This document shows positions 1 through 10,431 of a DNA stretch of 64,000 bases, piece by piece (positions within the stretch are counted from its first letter, which is position 1; every line of letters starts with the position of its first letter). The stretch is from contig NC_080718.1 of the NCBI RefSeq assembly GCF_019097595.1, positions 15,050,657 to 15,114,656 of the forward strand, written 5' to 3'. The translations under genes and the position numbers were made by a program. The notes under the pieces were generated by a model that searched no databases, had not been told where the DNA came from, and was given only the letters and a program-made list of their open reading frames with translations. The DNA is from Hemibagrus wyckioides (taxonomy: Eukaryota > Chordata > Actinopteri > Siluriformes > Bagridae).

Positions 1-155
1 ATAAATGTTGTGACTTGTGAAGTATCTTCTTCTGCTGAGCTAGTAGAGCCTTCCAGAATAACTTGGTAAATATAGATATAAACAGAATTAGTCACGGCAC
101 TCATGGATGTTTTTATGCGCATGCCTAGTTGTTTACTGTGTTTATCTATCCACAG

Positions 156-344
156 GAGAAAGCAGCCAAATGGAAGAATCCAGATGGCCAGATGGACGGA
201 CTGACAACCAATGGTGTGCTGGTGATGCATCCGCGCGGTGGCTTCACAGAGGAGTCCAAGCCTGGTGTGTGGAGAGAGATATCTGTGTGTGGAGATGTAT
301 ATACGCTGAGAGAGACTCGCTCTGCACAGACACGAGGCAAATTG
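156..344 (+). CDS. peli2: Pellino E3 ligase, internal exon (FHA/wing part)
   Basis: This is a 63-codon exon in phase 0 at both ends. It is preceded by a pyrimidine-containing CACAG acceptor and followed by a GTTAGT donor. The peptide begins EKAAKWKNPDGQMDGLTTNG and continues through VLVMHPRGGF, WREISVCGDVY and LRETRSAQ to RGKL. This is the signature of the Pellino family in the second half of its forkhead-associated-like substrate-binding domain. Pellino proteins bind phosphorylated IRAK-type kinases and ubiquitinate them in Toll/IL-1 signalling in the cytosol. Earlier exons lie to the left of the window. The paralogue is assigned as peli2 mainly because tmem260 follows on the same strand, as in human 14q22.3. 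The sequence alone would also allow peli1 or peli3. Confidence 0.9.
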
Positions 345-1367
345 GTTAGTGCTACAAAATGTTTAATGTTCCATACATACCAAGGTTCAGAAGGCTTAGT
401 TAATACAATTTACACTTTAGTTAATTATTTGGAATAAAGGTATGGACAACTAATCAGATTATAATCTTCAAGATTATGATGGTGTGATCACATGCACTAA
501 AGATATAGACCATAGGCAAAGTGTTTAAGGCTGAGGTTAACTTGGTGGTTGATACCAATTATACCAAAATAACTAAAATAATTTAGAATATAATACTAAA
601 ATAATTATTAGTGATGTAATGTTTTTCATTATTTATTCTATCTCAATTTCACATGAACTAGCAGTCTTTTATGAAGTCTTCAGATTTTTTTGTCCATCAC
701 GTCACAGGGCTGAACCTTAGTCATCCTTGTAATGATTACTAGGCTACACTGTTTTGGGAGGAAATTTGATAAAATGTATGATCTTGGATCTTATCAACAG
801 CAAATAATTTCCTCCTATCTTCAGTCTAGCGTCACAAACACGAAAAAACTTCCAGTATTGGCTTTGGCTGTACAGCACACAGACTGGCGTTTTTTAAATC
901 TCGTCCTTGATATGATATTTGCCTCAGAGACTTATTTAATTTAATAGTTCTGAATTGAGTAATTACCTTAGGTTAAATATATCAAATAGTCATAATGTAC
1001 TTTATGGGTCTGGACCTTTTAACAGATAGATTACAGCTGGACAAAGTCCAGGTCAGATGTTGTGTTTTTTTTTTTTTTTTTTTTACAGCTCTCTATCACC
1101 CTCTGCAGGTCAAGTGATTTTATACAATTTGCAAATGCTAGTAGTTTGCATTCTGACTGATTGTCACAATAGCTTATGCCAGTAGCGATACACAGAAATT
1201 ATTCATATGAATAAGAGTGTTAGTATGTGAATAATGTGATAGAGTTGTGTGAGAATGGAACTAACCAGAACATAATCTTGTTCATCAAATCTAAACCCTT
1301 TTGACTTTAGAATGTAAGAGCACCCTGCATTTTTATATACTAACTGGGTCTTAATTTTGATGTCCAG
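345..1367 (+). other. peli2 last intron
   Basis: This intron runs from the GTTAGT donor to the TGTCCAG acceptor at 1361-1367. It is AT-rich unique sequence with a T-homopolymer of about 20 near 1066-1084. I see no exon, RNA gene or recognisable transposon in it. Confidence 0.85.
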
Positions 1368-1958
1368 GTGGATAGTGAGAGTAATGTGCTGCTGGACGGC
1401 TCTCTGGTGGACCTGTGCGGTGCCACTCTACTGTGGCGCACAGCCGAAGGTCTCTTTCATGCACCCACCCAGAAGCACCTGGAGGCACTGCGCCAGGAGT
1501 TGAATGCCATGCGGCCCCAGTGCCCTGTGGGCCTCAATACCTTGGCTTTTCCCAGCATGCACCGTTCCAGTCGGGCGCTGCCCAGTATTGCCCAGCAGCA
1601 GGACAAGCAGCCATGGGTGTACCTGGCATGTGGGCACGTGCACGGTTACCATGAGTGGGGCCACAGCACAGAGCGTGAACCTAACGACAAACGTGAGTGC
1701 CCCATGTGCAGGGCTGTGGGGCCCTATGTGCCACTGTGGCTAGGCTGTGAACCAGCCTTCTATGTGGACTCAGCAGCGCCTACGCATGCCTTCATACCTT
1801 GCGGTCACGTCTGCTCGGAGAAGTCAGCCCGCTACTGGTCTGAAATTCCCTTACCACATGGTACCCATGCTTTCCATGCTGCATGCCCATTCTGTGCCAC
1901 ACAGCTCAGTGTCACACAGGGATGTGCTAAGCTCATCTTCCAGGGTCCTGTAGACTGA
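1368..1958 (+). CDS. peli2: Pellino E3 ligase, terminal exon with RING-like domain
   Basis: The last coding exon carries 196 codons and ends in TGA at 1956-1958. It starts in phase 0 directly after the TGTCCAG acceptor, so the preceding exon joins as RGKL|VDSES. It reads LLDGSLVDLCGATLLWRTAE, the conserved end of the FHA-like domain. The C-terminal RING-like module follows: CGHVHGYH, CPMC, PLWLGCE, CGHVCSEK, and HAACPFC as the last Cys pair. The end LIFQGPVD matches the family ending LIFQGP[LI]D. ATQL and KLIFQGP look closest to my recollection of PELI2. An insertion-like stretch (SSRALPSIAQQQ) before KQPWVYL is longer than I recall in mammals. No coding residue looks damaged, and the gene appears functional. 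Confidence 0.95.
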   Translation: MDSESNVLLDGSLVDLCGATLLWRTAEGLFHAPTQKHLEALRQELNAMRPQCPVGLNTLAFPSMHRSSRALPSIAQQQDKQPWVYLACGHVHGYHEWGHSTEREPNDKRECPMCRAVGPYVPLWLGCEPAFYVDSAAPTHAFIPCGHVCSEKSARYWSEIPLPHGTHAFHAACPFCATQLSVTQGCAKLIFQGPVD

Positions 1959-3053
1959 GTGTGCAGCGCATAAGGATTGGTTGGACTCGAATGGAGTGGG
2001 AATTAAGAACTCGGAAAAAAAAGAAAAAAAGAAGACGCAGCAAAGAACTGTTGCACACCACAAGCCATGAAGCCATGTTTATATACTACTTCCAGTGGAA
2101 TCTTTATTCTCCATCACTGTCGATATCAGAAGTACCTTGGAGATCGGTGAAGACTGTTGGCCATAATAATGAAGCAGTCTTATTTATCATAAGCTGTCGG
2201 ATGAGATGGTCTACAGGTATTGTATCCCATCAGCACTGTGAGAACACTTTCAGATGCCCTTTAGAGCATTTCCTCGATACACTGTTTTTTAAACTACATA
2301 ATGGACAAAGCTGCAGGTGAGTGTAGAAGCCACCAAATTGTAATATATTTAAGTCTTCAGCTTTTTGGTAATTGTTTTTCCACTAATCCATAATCTAATA
2401 CAGTATTAAAAATTTCAGAATTAAATATTGACCACAATATTTGCTTTGGACTTAAAGTACCAAAATTTAGTTTTCCAAAGATAAAATGGCTGCTAAAACT
2501 GGACTATTGAAATCAGCTCTTGCCAGATCACAGACAAAAATGGATCACTCCCAGACACTGCTTGATCATGAACACGTTCTGCATTATTAAATTAGCTCTA
2601 AGGGACGTGTAGTTTCTAGGCATTTTTTTTTTTTGCTTTGAACAAATTTATGCCTCTGACCTGTAAGGTTTTCTCTGATGTGTTTCCAGTCCAGGAATTT
2701 TATTGTACTGTAACTCCTGAACCATTTTTGTTGCTAGTGAAGGAACAATATGCAGGCAGGGTCGATCTGGAGCATCCACATCCCTATAAGCCACATACTT
2801 AATGTAGAAGTTGCTTTAAACCAAAACCTTTAAACTTGGTGATTTTGGATATTTGACAGCTGTGAAACGAACAGGCTGCTGGCTGGTAATGAGCCAGTTT
2901 CCCATTTCTTATTGATTTCAGTTTTCTCACCAGTGAAAATTCAGTTACTAATAGGATGTGAACATGTTTTATAAGCTTGTTTTAAAGTGAAAGAATCTTG
3001 TCTTCTATTTTCTTAACCTTTGTACAGAGAAGAAATTTTTGTTCTGGCAAACT

Positions 3054-3071
3054 GGGGGGTGGGGTTGGGGG
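3054..3071 (+). other. G-rich tract, possible G-quadruplex
   Basis: Runs of six, four and five G are separated by T and TT in otherwise AT-rich sequence, probably inside the peli2 3' UTR. The six-run can supply two G-triplets, so an intramolecular RNA or DNA quadruplex is possible on the sense strand. Confidence 0.4.
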
Positions 3072-3471
3072 TTTAAAGGCGGTTTAAATGAGTTATTTTA
3101 ATCAGATATGGGGTTATTGCATTTTAAAAACATCATAAAAGATTTAATTCAAAGCAGTCCTGTGTTTTGTGTTTCTTCTTTTGCTGCAGATGCATTTTAC
3201 TACCAAAACAGATTGTTTATCTTGTTATACTGAAGCTATTTCGGTGGCATTAAAACATCATCCGGTCAATATTTGAGTCAACAGCGAGCAAGTAGAATGA
3301 TTCCACAGTGTTGCTGAAAACAGACAGCAGAGCTATAAAGCTAGGTATTCACTGGTCCAGAAATTCCTTCCTAAGTATTCCTCAGGTTCTTCTTATTTAA
3401 TACTTTTTATTGCCACAGTATGGCGCTGCTGCCAAAGCAATTGGATATTAAAAAAATACACAGCTTTTAAA

Positions 3472-3566
3472 AATAAACCTGATTAAAATAAAATGATTCT
3501 GGAGAGAAATGTCAGTGAGTGGGTCAGAGGAAACAATTAAAGGAAACTCTAAGCAAATGGAATAAA
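3472..3566 (+). promoter_or_regulatory. cluster of candidate polyadenylation signals, peli2
   Basis: Three AATAAA hexamers occur within 95 bases, at 3472, 3487 and 3561. They lie at a plausible 3' UTR distance (about 1.5 kb) from the stop codon. AT-rich DNA makes chance hexamers common. Confidence 0.35.
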
Positions 3567-4329
3567 TGGATACAAAAAATGAAAGAAAAACGAAGAAATA
3601 ATCCCCTTTGCTCTTTATATGTAAGAAAAATGCAGTGGAATTTTTTTTTTGTTCTTTTTCCCCAATTTGCCTTCTAATATTTTCCTTGACTCAGACTCCG
3701 ACTCTGTTTTAAATGATTTTTGTGAAGTATGTTTTAAAAGAAAAAGGAAATGTCTGGCTTGAAGGAATTTTCTAAATATATCTTGGCAGTTGGCAGTATC
3801 TATAGATGAGATGTGGAGTATCGTTAATATCTCAAGAAATCTTGTATGTTAAACATTTGTTAGAACGTCATCCACATTATCCGCTATACAGTGATTAGCC
3901 TATTTGTCATAAAGACATATAGAAGGATGTGAATGTTAAAAATTCAGTAACATGTCACAAGTAAGAACATATTTTCTCCTGTAGATGATGGAGAGAGGGC
4001 ATGTGTGTTTTAATCAGTGCTGTTGTTTCTGTATGACACTGAATGTGTAAAAGGTGACTGACGCTTCCAGTAACCTGATACTGGCTTGCTCTTACCTACA
4101 AAGGTTTATTATAATTATATAATGAAATTTCTGCTGTTCTACACTAAGATAAAGGAATAAATCAATAGCATGTATAAAAGCATGCATAATGTGTAGTATG
4201 CCAAAAGTAACAGTGAAAAAATATTTTGTTGTACCTAAATGCTCATCAGCAGTCCATAATGTGTAGTGCGAAGCTACAGTGAAACTGAAACACTTGGATT
4301 TAGATCACAATGTATTAATATTATGTTTG
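3567..4329. other. AT-rich spacer, nothing recognised
   Basis: This may hold more 3' UTR or the start of intergenic DNA. A short phrase, CATAATGTGTAG, recurs at about 4187 and 4256 and could mark the decayed edge of the following transposon. No gene or RNA was recognised. Confidence 0.5.
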
Positions 4330-5330
4330 CGGCCAATACGGCATCAATTTGTATTGGGAATCACAGACACAAGTGGCCACAGTGGATTTTTGAGCCATTC
4401 CACAGTGGTCAGGTCACTATATGATGCAGGTTGAGTGAATTGTTTCCTGACTCATTCTCCATGCATCACCCCAAGGTGGCTCGGTAATATTCAGATCTGG
4501 TGATCGTGGGAGGTGCTCAAATTTACTTTCCTCTGTTTATAAAACCGATCAGTCACCATTCTTGCTGTGTGTTTTGATGCATTATCATCCTGATACACAG
4601 CACCACCTTCAGGGTATAATATTTGAAACATTGGTTGTATATAGTTTTACAGAATGGTTCAGTAGTCCTTGGCGCAGCAATCTGCCTATCTAGCACAAGT
4701 AGTGGGCCTAGGGAATGCTGGATATTACAGTCCAAACCATCACTGATCCACCCACGTGCTTCACTCTTGGAATGCATCAGTCATAGTGGTAAGTTTCTTT
4801 GGGGCTTCTTCATACCGTGGGAAATATGGACTCATCTATGAGCAGTACAAGTTTCGCATTGTTCTCAGTCCAAGATTTCTCCTGCTAGCACCACTGAAAC
4901 TGACGTTTGGCATTGGCACCAGTGTTGACCTGTAGAGCCCACAACGAGCAGGAGAGTTCAGATGTGCATTTAATTCTGCAGTGAGTTGGGAAGCTGTGGT
5001 TTTTATGTTTTTTTGGATGCAATCTGATTTAGCACTGGGACATCCCTCTCAGACAGCTTCCTCTTGCATCGACAGTTACTTAGTTACTTCTGTTGGATGT
5101 GGATCGTCCTTTGTGGTGGCATCACGGCTCTTAATACATCACAAAGACTTACTGTCCTGGTCACAGATGCACCAGCAAGATGCACACTCTTTGGAGGATA
5201 CATCTCTGAAATCTCCCATTATGTTGTGTGGATTGCAATATTTTTATGTATAACTGCTATTGCTCTGCTAATTTAAGCTTCTCTGACTTATGCAATGTGA
5301 AATCAGTGAAGATATAGGTGCATATATAGC
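4330..5330 (-). mobile_element. degenerate Tc1/mariner transposon remnant
   Basis: The minus strand reads a broken Tc1-type (DD34E) transposase. The N-terminal side lies near 5250-5100. The middle includes QLTAELNAHLNSPARCGLYR near 4985-4925. The second catalytic block VYQDDNASKHTAR lies near 4605-4555, followed by a frame-shifted version of the proline-rich block (RSPDLNITEPPW) near 4510-4450. Stop codons interrupt the frame repeatedly, so it is a fossil. The terminal repeats are too decayed to place exactly. Recognition rests on the QDDN and SPDLN motifs. Confidence 0.75.
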
Positions 5331-5497
5331 TATGAAACCTCCAAACACTATATTGACCAGTGTTTGTTTTATTGTCCAACACCCTATAAATTCCAGTGTT
5401 GCTGCATTGACATTATTTACAGCTGATGAAACAGATTTCCCTTACAATTTTGTTTAATATTTGCCTTAATATTAAGAGCTCTATAGCATTCAGGCTG

Positions 5498-5530
<33 letters not shown>

Positions 5531-6299
5531 GAGTGTTCACACCCGCACACAAAGCTGGAAAGGCAGAAGTGAAGACAATGTCTTGTATTCAATCCCTCTT
5601 GGCTGTCTCCGCATGATGCCTGCCAGCTCAAGAAGTGAGTACATCTGAGGGATCAAAGCATGCAGAAGAGAATGATCTGCAAGCTTGCATCAGCAAACCT
5701 GACATACAGATGTGCCAAGTTGTGATGTCAAATCCTAACACGACAATTTTTTTTCAGTCTGATCCTGCGTCTTTGCATATGCGTCAGTAAAGTCAGTCAC
5801 ACAGCGCCTTATTATTTACAGTCCTAGTTTAATCCAGTCTGTGTAGAAATCATCACTCCTTATTTTCCCTTTTGGATAAAGAGGACTGATAAGGAATTGA
5901 TTATAAAGGCTATGGATATAAAACAATTCAAGGAATACACAACTAAACATCCAGTGTGTCTTTCAGTAATAAGTATGTGAAGCAGGCATATACGATATGT
6001 AGGAAAGTAAGCAGAATCTGGTAATATAACAAACTGCATGCTACAGTACCATCCAAGTAGTCTGTCAGTGCATACCAAAATGGTACGCTTCGAACTAATT
6101 TATCAAATTAAATAGCATATGACAATATTGCATTGATTCATATTTCTATACTTCTACACACACTAGGTAGTAGACTACATACCTCTACACTAAATGATGT
6201 ATAAAATATGCTGGCACCATACTGAATATCCTCAGGCATACTACCATATTAAATAGTACATGTATAAAAAAAAAAAAAAAATACTGGCAAGACTACACC
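5331..6299. other. intergenic spacer with a CT microsatellite
   Basis: This is unique-looking AT-rich DNA. It contains a pure (TC)n run at 5497-5523, and an A-homopolymer of about 15 near 6267. No exon or element was recognised. Short open frames here have no family resemblance. Confidence 0.6.
5497..5523. repeat. (TC)n microsatellite
   Basis: About 13 perfect dinucleotide copies. Confidence 0.95.
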
Positions 6300-6612
6300 A
6301 ATCCGGCATAACATTATGACCACCTGCCTAATATTGTGTTGGTCCCCCTTTTGCTGTCAAAACAGCCCTGACCCTTCGAGGCATGGACTACAGTGAACTA
6401 CCTGAAGGTGTGCTGTGGTATCTGGGACCAAGATGTTAGCAGCAGATCCTTTAAATCCTGTTGAGAGGTGGGGCACAATTTTGATAGATACTGACCACTG
6501 CAGACCAGGAACACCCCACAAGAGCTGCAGTTTTGGAGATGCTCTGATCCAGTGGTCTAACCATCACTATTTGGCCCTTGTCAAACTCAAATTCTTGTGA
6601 GATTGTTGACAT
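6300..6612 (-). mobile_element. internally deleted Tc1-like element, family A
   Basis: It begins with the terminal phrase GGCATAACATTATGACCACC, widespread in fish genomes as the end of a Tc1-like transposon. It continues as the reverse complement of the transposase C-terminus (AKG..RAV, then a LLSTSWC-like tail). Near 6470 it jumps to the segment that encodes the N-terminal helix-turn-helix (positions 6475-6600), so the transposase middle is missing. Related family A copies lie at about 54.93-55.44 kb and 60.0-60.66 kb. Confidence 0.7.
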
Positions 6613-7480
6613 GACTGCATCCCACAATTCCTGCAGAATTTTTTTCCAGGTGCACTGTGTTGCTGCAACTCTCCCATTTTATCACACCCCAATGGTGTTC
6701 TACTGAATTCAGATTCGGTGACTGCGAAGGCCACTGAAGAACACTGAACTCATTGTCATGTTCACAGAACCAGTTTAAAACGGCATTTGCTTTGTTACAT
6801 TATCATGATAGAAGTAGCCATTAGATGGTAAATTGCGGCCATAAAGGGATGCGCATGGTCAGCAAAAATAGCCTCAAATAGCCTGTGGCAGGCAGTGGTT
6901 GATATTAACAGACCCAAAGTGTGTAAGAAAACATTCCCCACACCACCTCCACCAGCCTGTATGGTTAACACAAGGCAGGTTGGGTACATGGATTCATGCA
7001 CTCGGTGCCAAATTCTGACTCTACCATCTGTGTGCCTCGGCAGAAATCGAGATACATCAGACCTGATTACGTTTTTCCAGTCTTCAGCTGCCCAATTTTG
7101 ATGAGCCTGTGCCCACTGCAGCTTCAGATTTCTGTTATTGGCTGACAGAAGTGGAAACTGTACTCTGAGATGATTTTCTGCTCATCATAATTGCACATAA
7201 TGATTATTCGAGTTATTGTAGCCTTTCTGTCAGCTGGAAGCAGTCTGGCAATTCTCTTTTGACCTTTCTCATCTACAAGGCATTTCAATCCACAGAACTG
7301 CTGCTCAATGGATGTGTTTTTCTTTATTGCACCATTCTCTAGAGACTGTTGTTTGTGAAAATCCACAAGATCAGCAGTTATAAAACCAGTCTGTCTGGCA
7401 CCAGCAATCACGCCACGGTCAAAATCACTGAGATCCCATTTTCTCTCCGTCTGATGGTTGATGTGATCATTACTCGACTC
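6613..7480 (-). mobile_element. degenerate Tc1-like transposon, family B
   Basis: The minus strand translates as Tc1-type transposase pieces. Near 6990-6830 it reads GGGVGNVFLHTLGLL, then LFEAIFADHAHPFM. Near 7400-7130 it carries the N-terminal half, with CLVDEKGQKRIARLLPADRK and ATITRIII. Frameshifts and stops break the frame. The copy abuts the family A remnant. A second family B copy lies near 20.2-20.7 kb. Confidence 0.7.
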
Positions 7481-7521
7481 TTGTGTGTCTTAAAATGGTT
7501 TGTGAATTGTATTGTAAGTAT

Positions 7522-7589
<68 letters not shown>

Positions 7590-7590
7590 T
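7522..7590. repeat. (GATA)n microsatellite
   Basis: About 17 perfect tetranucleotide copies. The tract touches the 3' side of a minus-strand LINE fragment. Confidence 0.97.
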
Positions 7591-7594
7591 CTTT

Positions 7595-7860
7595 CATTGC
7601 AAAGTACAGGTACAGCTGGAGACACTCTCTACTTCAGACCCGTCGATGTAAATAGGGGAGTGTCTGCTGCTGTTAGATTTCCGGAAGTCGATGAGCTCTT
7701 TGGTCTTTGTGGCGTTGAGGGTGAGGTTGTTCATGGAACACCATGCTGGCAGGCTTTGGATCTTCTCCCTGTAGGCTGATTCATCGTTGTTGCTGATTTG
7801 GCCAACAACTGTGGTATCATCTGCATATTTGATGAAGATGTTGGAGTTATGTTAGGTCAG
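7595..7860 (-). mobile_element. CR1/L2/Rex1-type LINE fragment, reverse transcriptase
   Basis: The minus strand encodes an uninterrupted stretch of about 85 residues from a non-LTR reverse transcriptase. It includes the catalytic box NSNIFIKYADDTTVVGQI and the downstream segment WCSMNNLTLNATKTKELIDF. The fragment stops abruptly at the GATA tract. The rest of the polymerase and the 3' tail are absent, so this is a small dispersed piece. The intact frame suggests it is younger than the neighbouring Tc1 remnants. Confidence 0.8.
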
Positions 7861-8149
7861 TTGTTATGGTGAGAACCAGGATTAATCAATTGGATAATGC
7901 TTTATTTTCATTCCATTTCTGTTTGAAAGCTATTAGCCAGCTAGATCCTATGAATAAAGAAAAAGAGAGATCATTTTAAATTGCACTTGGTATAATACAG
8001 TCAGACTAAACAGATATAGACAATGAGGTCCTGGAGCTTGATAGTAAGAGAATAAAGGGTTTTACAAAGTAAGATGAACTAATCCTATATTATTAGCATA
8101 TTATTTAAATCATGTGTAATTGATATATTTATTTATCTATTTATTTTTT
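7861..8149. other. spacer, nothing recognised
   Basis: Unique-looking AT-rich DNA between two repeats. Confidence 0.5.
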
Positions 8150-8335
8150 TATCCTAGCGTTTGTCCCACACAATGGCAGGGTCCGTTGTGTTTTTAGCGG
8201 ATCATTTGATTCACATGATTTGGCACGTTTTATACCGGATGCCCTTCCTGTCACAACCCTACCATTTTTTATCCGGGCTTGGGACCGGCATTGAGAGACG
8301 CGGGATCCTGCCGCTGGACCACCAGGAGGCCATGA
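8150..8335. repeat. dispersed teleost repeat fragment
   Basis: It contains phrases such as ATACCGGATGCCCTTCCTG and ATCCGGGCTTGGGACCGGCA, which I recognise as a common interspersed repeat in fish genomes. I cannot name the class from sequence alone. The open frame across it is not taken as a gene. Confidence 0.4.
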
Positions 8336-10190
8336 AGGTATATTTATTAAATGTATTTATATGGCAAGATCAGTGGTGTAGATGATTTCTAAATAGCACC
8401 ACACTCCTACTTCTGTCTGCAATCTACAGAAAATACTTAAGAACATTGCACTAATTGTATAGGGCAGTAGTGATTTTACTTAGGCGGTGCTTAGCTACTG
8501 AATCAAACCAATGAAGTTAAAAAAGGGACAGATTATCTCCTATTAGTATCACATTAAATCTAATTTTGAGCTTCTGTGACAGCTTCAGGGTTGTCAGTTT
8601 CTGTTTAGAATGGGCAAATATTGCAAATATCAGCTACACAGAAAAGTGCACTACAGTTAACCTGTTTCCCGTGAAATCACAACGGGAAAAAGCAGAAACA
8701 GGCAACTACCTTTTATATGCCTGGGCTAGTTTCAAATCTCTTTCTGCAGCGTTTGAATTGTAACTGGGATAGGGAATTTTGCTGACACCTGGCAACCATC
8801 CCCACCAGCTTCTGAAATCTTTTCGTTTTGTCCTGCAGGATCCACATCTATAGTGATGCTTTCTGGCAAGCTTTCTAAAGAAAATCAAATACTCCGCATA
8901 GTGTTCCTGTCTATTCATTTAGGACGCCTTACTTTTTCACTCTGAATAATGTTTTCATATTCAGTTACATCCCACTCTATAAATATGTCAATGTTCTGAC
9001 TCACATCTTTCACTTTATATACTTCATTACTTCACTTGGACATTCACATGTAATAGTTTAAGATGAGTCAAGCCTTGAGTTTCCCTTAGTTTGGGTGAGC
9101 TGCACCACCCTGGTAAAGTGACGGAAGGAAGGAAGCCTCAGCGGAGGCATATACTGTATACATATCAAAGTTAGAGCTGGTTTTATAACATGTCCAAACC
9201 AACAGCAACTGCAGTGTGTCACATTTTTGACTTAGCATCTCAAAATTTTGACCACTTGCAGTTTTTACCACAAGATTATGTCAAATCAAATAAAGATTTA
9301 TGTTGAATTTTAGACTTTCCTAACTATTATTTTAAAGAAACAATTGTTTCTTTAACCTGTGATCCCATCTTCAGACATTAATCATTTGGCTCTATCTTTA
9401 TACCATCTTCACATTTGGTAGTAGCTAAGGGATAGTATGTAGAAATCTGTCTATCATACTGTCTGTTGGATTGTATGTAGAAATTGTGTATGCTTGCAAG
9501 CGTTTACATACCTACAAAGCTAGCTAATTTGATTATCCTGCCAAATATCTTTAACCTGCATATATATTCTATATAAGGAACTTTCTATAGGGGAAGATCT
9601 ATTACTGTACTGTATTTCAACATTTTAAGATAGGTCAGATTTTTGACATAGGGGAAGCCTTTTAACAAATATTAACCACTATAAAGTCCTGGTTAATAAA
9701 TCCAAGCATTTTGAATTCAGTTAAATACATTTAGAGTGACAAACAATCTAAAACTTGACAAATATTGAGCTTATTTTCTGTTGGTTTGCTTAAGATCACA
9801 GTGCAACATATGGACTGCTCCGTTTAATCTCCACTGAGTTAGGGCCTGCAACAAGTGTCATTACGCATACATGAGGCAGGATTCTTCCATCCCCTTTTGG
9901 CCATGCTGTGTGAACAATATGACTGACGAGACCAAGTGGTTGGGTTGCCATACGGTGCTAATTTAAAATATACTGAGATTGTCGATATCTTATTATATAA
10001 TGAAATAATTATCAAATAATAATAATTTCCAAAAAAATAGAATGAAATGTAATTGCTTTCTACAAAATGGTAAAGTATACGTGCAGACAGTGTCTGAGCT
10101 TATTTTCTACAGAAATATTTCTGTTATAAGATATACTGCAAAGAATAAGAGAGCCGGTTGCATTTACCAAAGTCCAAATGTTGGGGCTAG
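8336..10190. other. intergenic spacer
   Basis: AT-rich sequence with no recognisable gene or element. It contains one perfect 24-bp palindrome (listed separately). Short open frames are unsupported. Confidence 0.5.
9332..9355. repeat. perfect 24-bp palindrome
   Basis: The sequence equals its own reverse complement over 24 bases, centred on CAATTG. Each half carries an AACAAT core of the kind bound by SOX HMG proteins. It lies outside any recognised transposon. Confidence 0.8.
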
Positions 10191-10208
10191 TTTCTATCTA
10201 TCTATCTA

Positions 10209-10410
10209 CAGTGAAGGAAAAAATGATTTGATCCCCTGCTGTTTTTGTACGTTTGCCCACTGACAAAGAAATGATCAGTCTGTAATTTTAATGGTAGGTT
10301 TATCTGAACAGTGAGAGACAGAATAACAACAAAAAAATCCAGAAAAACACATTTCAAAAAAGTTCTACATTGATTTGCATTTTATTGAGTGAAATAAGTA
10401 TTTGACCCCT
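10209..10410. repeat. left terminal inverted repeat of the Tc1-like element
   Basis: It matches the inverted right copy from GACAAAGAAATG inward. The outer 53 bases have no right-hand partner. Confidence 0.8.
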
Positions 10411-10431
10411 TTGCAAAACATGACTTAGTTC

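Larger units (their letters stand above)
1959..3566 (+). other. peli2: peli2 3' UTR (end uncertain)
   Basis: This is non-coding sequence after the stop. There is an A-rich stretch near 2017-2036, T-rich tracts and no recognisable transposon. Candidate polyadenylation hexamers AATAAA lie at 3472-3477, 3487-3492 and 3561-3566, and another at 4156-4161. A UTR of 1.5-1.6 kb or more is therefore plausible. The exact cleavage site cannot be read from sequence. A reading frame at 1961-2320 begins just after the stop and resembles no known protein, so I treat it as chance. Confidence 0.5.

Noticed and set aside
1961..2320. 119-codon open frame just after the peli2 stop
   Set aside because: It is in the 3' UTR, begins in an A-rich lysine/arginine run and resembles no protein.
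7597..7779. Plus-strand 60-codon frame over the LINE fragment
   Set aside because: It is the antisense shadow of the reverse transcriptase on the minus strand.
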